Assembly (NCBI GenBank): GCA_016165875.1
Contig: JABBOT010000013.1
Coordinates: 9,683,478 to 9,747,477, forward strand
Reading direction: 5' to 3'
DNA length: 64,000 nt
Origin: Acanthopleura granulata
Lineage: Eukaryota; Mollusca; Polyplacophora; Chitonida; Chitonidae
Shown: positions 35,401 to 48,900 of the stretch, piece by piece
Layout: the number at the start of each line of letters is the position of its first letter
How positions within the stretch are numbered: position 1 is the first letter of the stretch
Notes under the pieces: generated by a model
Databases searched by the model: none
What the model was told of the DNA's origin: nothing
Seen by the model: the letters and a program-made list of their open reading frames with translations, nothing else
Made by a program: the position numbers and the translations under genes

Positions 35401-38231
35401 AGTGAAATGGTTCCGTACATATAACCCATACGTCAAACGTTTTATCGATGAACAGATGGACCGACAAGGATATATCCTAAAACGGCCCGTCAGTATTGAT
35501 GAGCTCATGTACAAAGACTGATGGCTCGTGGCTGGGAAAGTCTATTAGTCCATTGCCGGAGTGGTCTCTATCAAAGCTGTTTCATCTCAACATTTCACTG
35601 GCCATGCCCCTGTTCGGATGTCTACCAGTGATTTTCCCGCTTGAGACTTGGTTGAGTCAGGTTGAAGCTGCCGGTAAGGCCCCTCTTGCTCAAGAACAAT
35701 TCGTAAATATGAGGCCAAGAAGAAGGATTTTCTTACACATTTCATCGTAAGATTTACCTTTGAGGATACACTGCCTCACGTGGTCGGCTTCATACGACAG
35801 GCCGCAGCTGTTCGGGAAGGTGAATTTGGCGTCCGTTTTCGGGAGGTCAAAGGTCACCTTCTCGGAGGGCAACATCACTTCTGTGGGGCACCACATGGGG
35901 CTACTGATCTATGTGGAAGTCAGAGAGGCATATGGCCGTTATATGACTACAATTGAATGTATTCGCATAATTATTTCGTCGGTTATTATTTCAAAAAAAT
36001 TAAGAAAAATATTTAGCTTTCGATTTCGATTCACACTGCTCCATTTCAGTTTCCCAATGGTTGTTTTTGTACATAAAGAAAGAAAAGAACCTGATTTGAA
36101 ACTATTGTGATCTGAGCTCACAGAGGCTACCTCTCCGGCCGTTTGCCGGAAGGTCAGCAAGCAACCTGCGCAACGCTTTCACCGTGCTATGCCGACGTGG
36201 TAAAAGTTAATTAATTTTGAGCACTGCGTAAAACACCAATCAAAATAAATAAATTGTGATATGTCTATGTATATATGATGACTGGCAAAAGTGTTTAGGG
36301 GAATACATATCCTATATGCACACATTCGACATGGGGAATCATAACAAACCTGGATCAGATTATAGTATGTACTTGTATATTAAACCATATTTAAAATCCA
36401 CCTCGCAGGGGCCTTCGTGGCTCAGTTGGTTAGCGCAGCGTAATGACCCGAAGCCTCTTACCAATGCGGTCGCTGTGAGTTCAAGTCCTGCTTAAGCTGG
36501 CTTTCTCTCCGGCCGTACGTGAGAAGGTCTGGCAGCAATCTGCGGATGGTCGTGGGTTTCCCCCGGGCTCGATCCGGTTTCCTACCACCATAATGCTGGC
36601 CGACGTCGTAAAAGTGAAATATTCTTGAGTACGCTGTAAAACACCAATCAAACAAATAAATAAATAAATAAAGAGAAAAATAAATAACTCACCTCGCTTT
36701 ATCTGACCTTCTGTTCCGAGTACAGAAAAATAATACGAAAGACACTCCATTGATAAAACAAAATCATCGCACAGCTATTTTCTCATATTTTGTCCCCAAA
36801 ATAACGTAATTTAAACTCCATCTTGTAACTCACTTTTATCTGACTTTTTCTTCCCACAAAGTGTCATTTGTGCCCCAATTTCTAACTTACCCTTTCTTAC
36901 CTTTTGTTCAGAATATAATCACGTCATTCGGCCCCCCCCCCTCCCCAAATTCGTCACCTACCTTTCCGTGGCACTTTGTTCCCAATAAAATAACCTCATT
37001 TGTGCACAAATCTCTGCCTTTATCTTACCTCTTGTCAGGATTAAAATAATGTTATTTATGCCTCAAATCCTCACTTACCTTTACCTCAACTTTTGTTCAG
37101 TATATAACGTCGTGTATGCCCCAACAAGTTATGTACCTTTCCGTGAACTTTTGTCCTCAATATAACAACCTTATTTGCACCTCCAACTAGTTATGTACCT
37201 TTATGTGAGCTTTTGTCCCAAATATAACAACGTTATATACCTTCAACTTGTCACTCACCTTTATGTGGCCTTTTGTGCCGTATACAACCACCTCATTTGT
37301 ACCCTGAAAAGCCTCGCTGTAGGTCAACTGAGCCATTCGGCCATCCTTGTATTTGAAAGTAATACAAGCAGCTTCATCCAAATCTGAGAGGAAAGGAAAC
37401 ATCTTAGAGATAATATTACAACCGACGAGATATAAGATATCAGTCTTTCTTTGCATTGTTTTCATGATATTGTGTGCTTGTATTAAATATCTTAACAGCA
37501 AATCATTTTGAGTCATTCTACATCACCGATATCTAGTATATTGCAGTTTTCATCACGGCGATTTTTTTTTACCTAATTCTGATTACATGATGACACGGGG
37601 AGTGTAAGTTGTTATCTCTTAAACACTTACATGAACAGTTAGAATAAAACCCTAACAGTGGTAAATTGTCAAGGGGCTGGATTTCACCCGTATCTTCTGG
37701 CCGACCATTCGCTGCTCCGGTTTACTCCCTGCGCTGTAGTCTTTCATATTTTATATTTTACAGCGAACATCCAAGTCTTGGGCTAAATGAAAACGGGGTT
37801 TAAAAAGAACAGGGACAAAGCACTTCAACGGGCTCCTAGCAAACCCTCTATGTTAAAGGCTGGGTCAAATGCCAAACAACGTTTTTAACAACTTTGCAAT
37901 TCTCAAGACACGTCACCTTGTTAATTTTCACTCCTGTGGCAACACATATCATCCTTGTGTTTCTATTTGATGTATTTATTTAATTGAAAGTTTTTCTTTT
38001 ACGTCGAATATTTACGCCCACCCATTATGGTGGGAGGGGACCCACGACCACCCGCAGGTTCCTGGCAGACCGTCCCACGTACGGCCGGAATGGAAGCCAG
38101 CATGGGCTGAACTCATAGCCACCATATCGGTGAGAGGCATCTGAGTCATTACGCTACACTATCGCGTCTACCACAAGTGAAGCGGAGCCGTATCCCCTCC
38201 CAAACCTCAAGGTTTAATTTGAGGATACCAC

Positions 38232-38270
<39 letters not shown>

Positions 38271-41200
38271 GATACCATATAATCCGGTTTGCAAATATTC
38301 TACCACACAATAATTTATACCTCCGACCATTGTCGCCTCCACGCTAACCTTGTCCGGCTTTCCAAACAGGAAGACGGCGATGTTAAGCGGGTAGACCCCA
38401 ATGCACAACAGAGCCCCATACTCCATGGCTTTGCTACCCAACTTCTCAACTGTACCCGCAGAGAGTGCCATCTGTGCAGTCAGCATCCGGGCTTTTCCCA
38501 ACGTCTGATGGGCCATCTCCTTCAAAACGCGTTTGAAAGCCGGGAAAAATCGAGTCCATACGCCCTGGAGTAATGAATATTGATTTATAGATTTACGATT
38601 TTACTTGATGGCTATTTAACTTCATGGGGAAATTGGTCCGGCCCTCACTGACTCGAATGGTCCAAGCCATATCATACTGCAACTAACGGTTCTTTGACCA
38701 GTGAGGTCAGGTCGAAATTTCAGTCATTCCGCTTGTACTTTGCAAGACATGCACGCATCTTGAGTCAGTGGGGTCAGCCGTACCATGTGAGGAACGTATT
38801 AAATACGAATGATTACGTCATATAGAGTAAAGTCAGAGCAGTAAGTTGTTACTTCCTAAAGCCTTAAATGAACACTTAGAGTTGACAAGAGGCCGGATTT
38901 CGCCGGTAACGTGTGACTATTTCCCTACAATCACGCTGTCGTCACTGCTCTGGTTTTCTTCCTCGTGCTTTAGTCGTTTATATTAGGTTTGAAGGCAATT
39001 TTATGCCTCTTTATGACTACAGGGGATCAAACAGGGAACACGCGTAGTACACAAGCACTGCAGTGTCAAAGGAGATTATTAATTTATTTATTTATTTATT
39101 GATTTGATGGGTGTTTTACGCCGTACTCAAGAATATTTCACATACACGTTGGCGGCCAATATTATGATGGGAGGAAACTGGGCAGAGCCCGGGGGAAACC
39201 CACGACCATCCGCAGTTTGTTGATAGACCTTCACATCTACGGCCTAAGAGGAAGCCAGCATAAGCTCGACTTGAACTCACAGCGACCGCATTGGTGGGAG
39301 GCTTCTGGGTCATTGCGCTGCGCTAACGCGCTACCCGACTGAGCCACGGAGGCCCAGTCAAAGCAGATAACGACCTGCCTCACTACGATTTAGATCACAC
39401 GGTGTATCACGCCAGAGTCTCCCACTGAACAAGACATGCAAGAGATCAACAGTAGACAAGTATGCTTGTCACCAGACCCGAAAAAAGCCGTCAACCATCT
39501 TCAAGGCCAATGATGTCCTTTGCAAATTACCATTTTCTTTTTCACTGGGATCTCACTACATTCCAGCTCAAGTCATATTAATATCTGCATTCATGTTCAC
39601 AGCACACAGTAAGTCTGTTCGTCATTTCCATATAGGTGAAGTATTCCTGACATGGCGCTAAGCCATGGTCATTTATTCATGGCAAGTTATATACGTATAA
39701 ATTTTAATAGTATACGGAGATCACACTTATAGTAAAGTAGAGAAAAACGAAATAGTCGCTCCCTGGCTACTTGCGCCAAGCCATCTTCACGTTACCATAC
39801 CAACAGTGCTTCTTGCCATGGTAGTAACGTGCTCTTAAGGCTAAGACGACTTCGAGCAAGTGCGCCTTGATGCCTTGCCTCCATAAAGAAAAGTTTCTTT
39901 TCCCTAGCCAGTGACGTCATTTCCTTCAGTTGTTTCAGGTTCATGGCGGCCGGTTTTTCAACGAGCACGTGCTTCCCATGGTTAAGGAACAGGACAGTGA
40001 GTTTGTGGTGCTCTTGGTGCATGGTCCCTATGTACACCACATCTATAAGATAAACAAGGGTTAATGAGCAATGTTCTCTGTGATGCGCGCACCGTATCTG
40101 TGACATAAAAAACAGTTATTTAGCAGTCTTCTCTGTGAATGGTGCCTGCATAGACAATGACCTCGTCTGTAAGATAAACAAGAGTTATTTAGCAGTCTTC
40201 TCTGTGAATGGTGCCTGCATTCACCAGTGACCTCGTGTGTAAGATAAACAAGAGTTATTTAGCAGTCTTCTCTGTGAATGGTGCCTATATACACCAGTGA
40301 CCTCATCTGTAAGATAAACCAGAGTTATTTGGCGGAGCTCTCTGTGAATGGTGCCATTATACATCAGTGACCATATTTGCAAGATTATGAAGTGACTAGA
40401 TGTATGGTGCCTTTACACACACCATGTTTAAGACAAACAAGAGATAAGGAGCTCCGAATGACTATAATCTTAACTTCTGTATTATTTTATTATTTATTAT
40501 TTTATTTATTTGTTTTCTTTATTATTTAATTGCTGTTTTACGACGTACTCTAGAATATTTCACGTATGTGACGGTGGCCAACATTATGCTGGAAGGAAAC
40601 CACGGCCATCCGCAGGTTTTGTGGCAAACTTTCCCACATACGACCGGACATGAAGCCATAGCATAAGCTGAACTTGAACTCACAGCGACCGCATTTTGAA
40701 AGGCTCTTAGGTCATTCTCCGGCACTAGACTTGTATTAATATAGGCCTTCTTCTGTTGGGTAACATATAGTTACTAAGTCCTGCATAATGCAAATGGCGT
40801 CAAAATACAAAAATAAACCATTATCTAGAGCGCCATAAGAATCGCTCCGATCAATGTTACCTCGCCCAAGGTGTCTTGAAATACTCACCTACATTAGCAT
40901 CCTGGGCTAGTTCAATGTAAGAGCCGTAAGCCGTGGGGATTCCGCGCTCTTTGGCAAACTCCTGGGCCCGCGACAAGTCTCTCGCCGCCACAGCAACAGC
41001 CTATGAAAGATGAACACAGAGATATTAATGTGTCACGAGACCAGGATTACGTGTCTGATCCATGAGACTATATAATTTTTCTGTTCCCTTTTAGGTTTGC
41101 ACTTCGTCATTTAATTATTAAACTAAACAGGTACCAACGATTACAACATGAAGAGCAAACTAAAACAGCGACGACGTATGATAGTTTACAAATGACACAT

Positions 41201-43909
41201 GTATATAATGTGGTCCCTTGACAATTTACTTCAGTTAGGGTTCTGTCCTAGGTGTCCTCGTACATACACACAAAGTAGCAACTTAGACATTCTCCTAGCA
41301 TCATGACTTGAGCACAATTGGGTAGAAAATGCAGTGGTATTGAGAGCAATTTATTAGTCGTCACTGCTTCAGAGTTATTCAAAATGCTGCATCGTCGTTG
41401 CATTTAATTTAAACGCTAACAAAAAGTCAGTCACAAAAACAGTGTAAAGGGACGAGGCCTCAGGGATTAATATTACACCTGCAGTTTTATGCAGAAATGC
41501 AATATAAAACACTAAAGCACAGAGAGTAAAACCTGAGCAGTGTAATATTTAGCAAATATCAAATGATAGCACTTTACCGATGAAATCCGGCCTCGCCTCA
41601 GTTTTACCTGAGTTAGGATTTTAGAGAGAAAAACGTTGAAGCAGTACTCTTGGAATTCAACCGATGAGAATATACTTTGTTTAAATGCGACAGTCAATAA
41701 TTAACGTTCAATCACCATTTCTGCACACACCCGATTGGTTAGCGATCTAAATGTTTTATTTGACCAATTGCATTATGGATAAGAATTTCGAAATTACTGT
41801 TCTTCACCCAAAGAGTAGCCTTTTTTCAACTGATAAACCTTACTTGATTGATTCATTCATCCACTTTATATATCTGTTAATCCTCACGCTTTTGTCGGGA
41901 GGCTCACATTTTTTTTAATTGAAATTACCTTCTCACAGTCAATATATAAAATCTCCTGTTTTTTATATTTTTTCGCAAAAATGTTTCATAATGTTGTTCT
42001 ATGATGTTTTCCTATGGAATAACGACAAAATATGTCTCGACTCACCAGCGAAAACTTCTAAAATCCTGTTACAAATGCACAAACAAACTATTTTCTCCTG
42101 GACGGATTTGCGCCCTAAATCCCTTCTCAGGACTTTACCCTGGATCTGAAGAGAATCTGTAGCCCGTGATGGAAACACTGGTTTGGGGGGGGGGGGGTTC
42201 TCATAGATGCAGTCACTGTGAGTTCAAGTCCAGCTCTGGCTGCCTTCCCATCTGGTTGTTCGAGAGAAGGTTTTCCAGCGACCTGCAGATGCTCATGGCT
42301 AGCTCCAGCTTGGTTTCCTCCCACCATAAGGTTGGTCGCCGTGGAAGAAGTGAAATATTATTGAGTACGGCGTAAAACACCAATCAGATAAATAAATAAA
42401 TAAATAAATAGATAAAATAAATCAATGGAGATTGTAAGGATCTTAACACGCCTAAATGTCATGATTTGGAGACCACACATGTTGGTACAACGAACAGCTG
42501 TTTTACACCAACGTCATATGTGACCAATGCAAAGGCTACAGTGTAAGGAGAAAAATCAGTACAGTAAAGACAGTATGATACATGTATTTGATTTATTTAT
42601 TTATTTCATTTGTGTTCAAGAATATTTCACTCATACGACGTACACGTACATTGTCACAGATAACCGGTGAAATACGGCCTCTTGTCCATATACTTCAGTT
42701 CGTGTATTATTCTAACAGCTCAGATAAATGCTTAAATAATACCACCTTCCACGGACTCTAGGACCATGGCTTCAACAGAATTAGGCAAGAGAAAGATGTG
42801 ACCTACATTACAGGGCGTTACCAAAGAATTGTCGACACATGCACATACACAAGTAGAAAAATCACATGAAAACAACGCCTAGGAACATAGAATCCTGGTT
42901 TGTGCAGGAATACAATATAAAAGACGCAAGCGAAAAGCCAATCCTATAACAGTTACTTGGGATAGTTGATCTCACCTTATGTTCTGACGAGGGCAGTGCC
43001 GTCAAACTGCTCACAAAATCCCCCGAGATCTTCCCGGCACTGCAGATTCCCCAGCCCGTCGCCATATTGCAGTGTACTGCTTAAGAAATATAGGTATATC
43101 GCACTTTCTGTGCTGTAAATAGCTGCTTCGTTTGTTGGCTTCGCTGCACGTTGGGCTGAGTGACACTTCTTTAACACACTCACTGCAAACCGCCGGCAAA
43201 CCGTTAGTCAACTTTGACCTCTTCACCCACGCACACGCTTGTTTAGTCTGGCTTACTAAAGAACTTGTAGAGAGAGCCCTTTAACACTCACCAGTGAGCA
43301 TGGTTCAGCTGTCCGTTAGAATCATCAGTTATTATTAGAAATATCTAGGGTATAAGTTCCCGCCTCACAATCGGCCATGACCCCAGTGATCTTGGAGGGG
43401 TTGAATACTACTGTAATGGCAGGGATGTACTGTGACCTTACATAATGGTGTAAACGCTGCGAGGAGTGTGACCAAAAACTAAGCCACAAATGAGGTTTTG
43501 TTGTCCTTTCGTGGGTTACATCATACTTCTAGGTACATGTGTGCTCAGAAAGCACTTATATTTTTTGACACGTTGACAAATGGACTTCGAGATAACTTCT
43601 TAATCAGACGTAGCTCGGGTAGGGGATATACAGGGGGAGGGGGACTGGGCACATGGGGCCTCAATCCGCACTCATGAATATATTACTAATACGACGGCGG
43701 CCAGCATTATGGCGGGAGGAAATCGGGCAGAACCCGGGGAAAACCCACGACCATCCGCAGGTTGCTGGCGGACCTTCCCACGTACCACCGCACAGGAAGT
43801 CAGCGTAAGCTGGGCGTGAACTCACAGCCACTGCATTGGTGACAGGCATCTGGGTCATTACACCACGATGGGGCGGTAACCTGCTCGACACGGGGGCCCC
43901 AACCGCACT
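32491..43909 (-). repeat. Tandem array unit D
   Basis: This unit of about 11.4 kb carries DHDH copy D. The left part matches unit A closely and the right part matches unit C closely, so the unit is a mosaic. Its first 220 bp (about 32400-32620) share private variants with the truncated array edge at 55580-55795. Confidence 0.9.
34579..43065 (-). CDS. DHDH: DHDH copy D, dimeric dihydrodiol dehydrogenase
   Basis: Intact 330-codon frame: exon 1 42976-43065, exon 2 40889-41000, exon 3 39879-40042, exon 4 38321-38564, exon 5 37259-37383, exon 6 35758-35908, exon 7 34579-34685. Asn19 is Ser. Position 176 is Cys, as in C and E. Exon 7 has KKDVGI as in copy A, whereas B, C and E have KKEVGI. The copy therefore combines an A-like 3' end with a C-like 5' half. 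The exon 3 donor is GC, as in all array copies. AATAAA is at 34332-34337. Confidence 0.88.
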
Positions 43910-45942
43910 ATAAGATTACTCCAATAATTAATTTGATTTATCTAGGATTCTTTGGGATAACTGGGCTTTTGGTGACTGGGAGCAACCGGAAGCAACTCGG
44001 AACATTCGCTGATTGAAAGCCTTGGTAGTCTGATTGACTACTGGCACCAAAAATGGGTTTCTGTAATGGGAGCAACTGGAGGCATCTCGGAGCATCCGGT
44101 CGGGCTGATTATTGTCAACCAAACTCACTTACCAGTTTCTCGGAGTTGATCATATTCTACTTTTCTGTCACTCGAAACATATGTATCTAATTCCGTGGAT
44201 CTGAGTGTACTTTCTCCCAGTTTGTCAGAGTTGCTCACGATCGTAAGGTTTTGCCAAAGCTTTCGACATAACCGGTACGATTTTAAACTCAGAATACTGA
44301 CCTCAAAGCTCTGGGCTGTGATTTTTACCTTGTAATTTGGGGCCCCGGGATCCCAGCCTAACGCGCTGGGATATGTTTTAATACACGAAGCTCCCACTTT
44401 TAAAACGGTTCGGTACTTTCAAATATCTTCCGGCGCAACATACTGAGGACTCACCCTTGATAAGTCGCGAAGCTTCCGGGACAACGCGGTCCCTGGACCC
44501 TCGCCTAATTTGCTTTGACAGGTTTACGTTTTGGAGTTCCCACATTAAATTTTCTAAAACAGAAAGCGTATCCACCATGTTGTTGAACGGCTCAGTACTC
44601 TTCAAAGGCCTACTCTTAGTGCCCCGTCATGCCTGAGAACTCATTTACGGTTTTCTGGGAACATTCAACACATAGTTGGTACACGTTTTGAGACAGAATA
44701 TAACCTGTGTGGTAGAAATTGCTAAAATGCCAATGCGCAAATTCGCTTCGAAATTTCTTTCAATTCAAGAGTAGAAATTGTCTCACCACATTTTTATGAA
44801 GCCATCATCACCATCGCCTGTCGACTATAACATACATCGTCCACCTTCACCCCACTATTTTATTCTCCCTCACTCCAAATTTTTGTTTTGCTATATATAG
44901 ATCCCAGTCACTGAAGTAATTTTATTGCTGTTAGAGTCTTTTGGAAAGTTTGATTGTACAAGTTAATGTGAAGTATACGTTTAAATTCGAATAATGTTGA
45001 CCTTTTTCATTTTGCTCTTAAATTAGCCTGAGCTTCTCAGTAAAAGCAGACGTCACGGTAAAAGTTATGTCCCTTTTACACATTTAAACGTAGCGACCGA
45101 TCGGTGATCGTTTTGGAGTACAGAAAGTTACAGGAAAGCTTTGAATGTGTAGCTTACTGGATGAAACTAATACAAAATGGTATTTAATTACATCACACTT
45201 TACACTATCTTGGCTGAAGCTGCTTTTACTTACAGATAACATATCTCTTGTGTCTTTAAGGCGAGACTGAACAGTCACCATGATGAATTCAATATGACTG
45301 GGGCGAGAAATTTACTTGTGGGATAATAATATATTGAATTTAGACATTCGCAAAGTTAATATAAGTGAGACATTGGTATATTGATTTATTTGATTGGTGT
45401 TTCACAATGTACTCAAGAGTATTTCACCTATACAAGGGCAACCAGTGGCAGGAAACCGGGCAGAGCCTGGGGAAAACCCACGACCATCCGCAGGTTGCTG
45501 ACGGACCTTCCCACGAACGGCCAACATGACTTGAACTCTCAGCGACCGCATGAATCTGTGACAGGTACCTTGGTCAATTCCCCGCGCTGACGCGCCAGCT
45601 CCCACAGCATCAGAGGCCCCGACATTGATATGCCATTGCTAAACCATGACGGGATGTTGACAAGAAGGCTGAGGAAACGAGTTACTTTGATTACAATTTA
45701 TTCGCAGTTTTCCGCATATAAAACAAACCAGATTTAACAGTATATACACTGACATAAAATTTCAAAGCCTGTGTACCACAAAAAACATTAATCAAAAAAC
45801 ATAGTGAGATTTTTACCTTTGAAGAACAATGCATGATGCTCTGAGGACGAAATAATTGAAAATGAGTTGATACACGGGGTACTGGATACTATCTACCTCG
45901 TATTTAGTCATTCAGATGTTTAGCTTGCATCTGATTGATTAA

Positions 45943-48900
45943 TCAGTCGTCGGCGTCAAAACGTATCCCGACCTCCTTCTTGACCTGATCCACCAATCCC
46001 ATCACGCATTCGCTATGTGACATCGGCAACAAGGGACTCTCCGTCAGCCCTACATGGAAGAGAGAATGATGGTCAATGGTCAGTCCTACTGGAACTCTGG
46101 AGGGGTGCGCTCTGACTGACTGACTGTATGGTGTCTTTACACATAACCAATGGGCTTGCAAAGTGCGGGTATAGGATGGAGTTCTTCGCCAAAATTAGCA
46201 ACCTAAACCAAAAGGATTCACCACTCCTGTACCATAATTAGCAGCCTAAACTATAAGAGTTCATCACTCCTGAAACATAATTAGAAACCAAAACTATAAG
46301 AGTTCATCACTCTTGAACCATAATTAGCAACCTAAACCATAAGCGTTCATCACTCCTGAACCATAATTAGGTTTATTAATACGGACTTCTGAACGAACTT
46401 TATAATTTACAAGGCTTCATGTATATGATGCCATATAGAAGAGGCTCAAATCTGGGAATAGCATGCAGGTTCAGAAATTTACTTCAATGGTTTACATGTT
46501 TAATTTGGTGTTCTTGCTAACATGTCAAGCACAATATTCTTACAATACAACTAACGGAGTCCACGTTTATCAGACCATGTACCCAAGTTTAACAGATCTA
46601 AGTCAAGAGGTTCTGCCAATATAATGATAACGACATGAAAAGAAAACTACAGTGTACAGCACAAAACGGGAATACCACATAAGAACCTCAAGTTCAAAAG
46701 CTGTAAGTGAAATGATTCCGTACATATAACCCATACGTCAAACGTTTTGCCGATGAACAGATGGACCGACAAGGATATATCCTAAAACGGCCCGTCAGTA
46801 TTGATGAGCTTATGTACAAAGACTGATGGCTTGTGGCTGGGAAAGTCTATTAGTCCATTGCCGGAGTGGTCTCTATCAAAGCTGTTTCATCTCAACTTTT
46901 CACTGGCCATGCCCCTGTTCGGATGTCTACCAGTGATTTTCCCGCTTGAGACTTGGTTGAGTCAGGTTGAAGCTGCTGGATAGGCCACTCTTGCTCAAGA
47001 ACCCTTCGTAAATATGAGGCCAAGAAGAAGGATTTTCTTACACATTTCATCGTAAGATTTACCTTTGAGGATACACTGCCTCACGTGATCGGCTTCATAC
47101 GACAAGCCGCAGCTGTTCGGGAAGGTGAATTTGGCGTCCGTTTTCGGGAGGTCAAAGGTCACCTTCTCGGAGGGCAACATCACTTCTGTGGGGCACCACA
47201 TGGGGCTACTGATCTATGTGGAATACAGAGAGGCATATGGCCGTTATATGACTACAATTGAATGTATTCGCTTAATTATTTCGTCGGTTATTATTTCAAA
47301 AAAATTATGAAAACTATTTAGCTTTCGATTTCGATTCTCACTGCTCCACTTCAGTTTCCCAATGGTTGTTTTTGTACATAAAGAAAGAAAAGAACCTGAT
47401 TTGAAACTATTGTGATCTGAGTTCACAGAGGCTCCCTGTCCGGCCGTATGCCGGAAGGACAGCAAGCAACCTGCGCAACGCTTTCCCCGTGCTATGCCGA
47501 CGTCGTAAAAGTGAATTATTTTGGAGTACGGAGTAAAACACCAATAAAAGTAAATAAATTGTGATATGTCTATGTATATATGATGACTGGCAAACAGTGT
47601 TCAGGGGAATACATATCCTATATACACAGATTCGCCATAGGGAATCATAACAAAGCTGGATCAGATTATAGTATGTACTTGTATATTAAACCAGATTTAT
47701 AACTCACCTCGCAGGGGCCTTCGTGGCTCAGTCGATCAGAACAATAGCGCAGCGTAATGACCCGAAGCTTCCTACCAATGCGGTCGCAGTGAGTTCAAAT
47801 CCTGTTTAAACTGGCTTTCTCTCCGGCCGTACGTGAGAAGGTATGGCAGCAACCTGCGGATGGTCGTGGGTTTCCCCAGGGCTCGATCCGGTTTCCTCCC
47901 ACCATAATGCTGGCTGACGTCGTAAAAGTGAAATATTCTTGAGTATGCTGTAAAACACCAATCAAATAAATAAATCAAGAGAAAAATAAATAACTCACCT
48001 CGCTTTATCTGACCTTCTGTTCCGAATACAGAAAAAAAATACGAAAGACACGCCATTGTTACAACAAAATCATCGCACAGTTTTTTCTCATATTTTGTCC
48101 CCAAAATAACGTAATTTATACTCCATCTAGTAACCCACTTTTATCTGACTTTTTCTTCCCACAAAGTGTCATTTGTGCCCCAATTTCTAACCTACCCTTT
48201 CTTACCTTTTGTTCAGAATATAATAAAGTCTTTCGTCCACGCCCCCCAAATTCGTCACCTACCTTTCCGTGGCACTTTGTTCCCAATAAAATAATGTCAT
48301 TTATGCACAAATATCTGCCGTTATCTTACCTCTTGTCAGGAGTAAAATAATGTTATTTATGCCTCAAATCCTCACTTACCTTTATCTCAACTTTTGTTCA
48401 GTATATAACGTCATGTATGCCCCAACAAATTATGTACCTTTCGGTGAACTTTTGTCCTCAATATAACAACCTTATTTGCACCCCCAACTAGTGATGTACC
48501 TTTATGTGAGCTTTTGTCCCAAATATAACAACGTTATATACCTTCAACTCGTCACTCACCTTTATGTGGCCTTTTGTGCCGTATACAACCACCTCATTTG
48601 TACCCTGAAAGGCCTCACTGTAGTTCAACTGAGCCATTCGGCCATCGTTGTATTTGAAAGTAATACAAGCAGCTTCATCCAAATCTGAGAGGAAAGGAAA
48701 CATCTTAGAGATAATATTACAACCGGCCAGATATAAGATATCAGTCTTTCTTTGCATTGTTTTCATGATATTGTGTGCTTGTATTAAATATGTCAACAGC
48801 AAATCATTTTGAGTCATTCTACACCACTGATATCTAGTATATTGCAGTTTTCATCACGGCAATTTTTTTTTACCTAATTCTGATTACATGATGACACGGG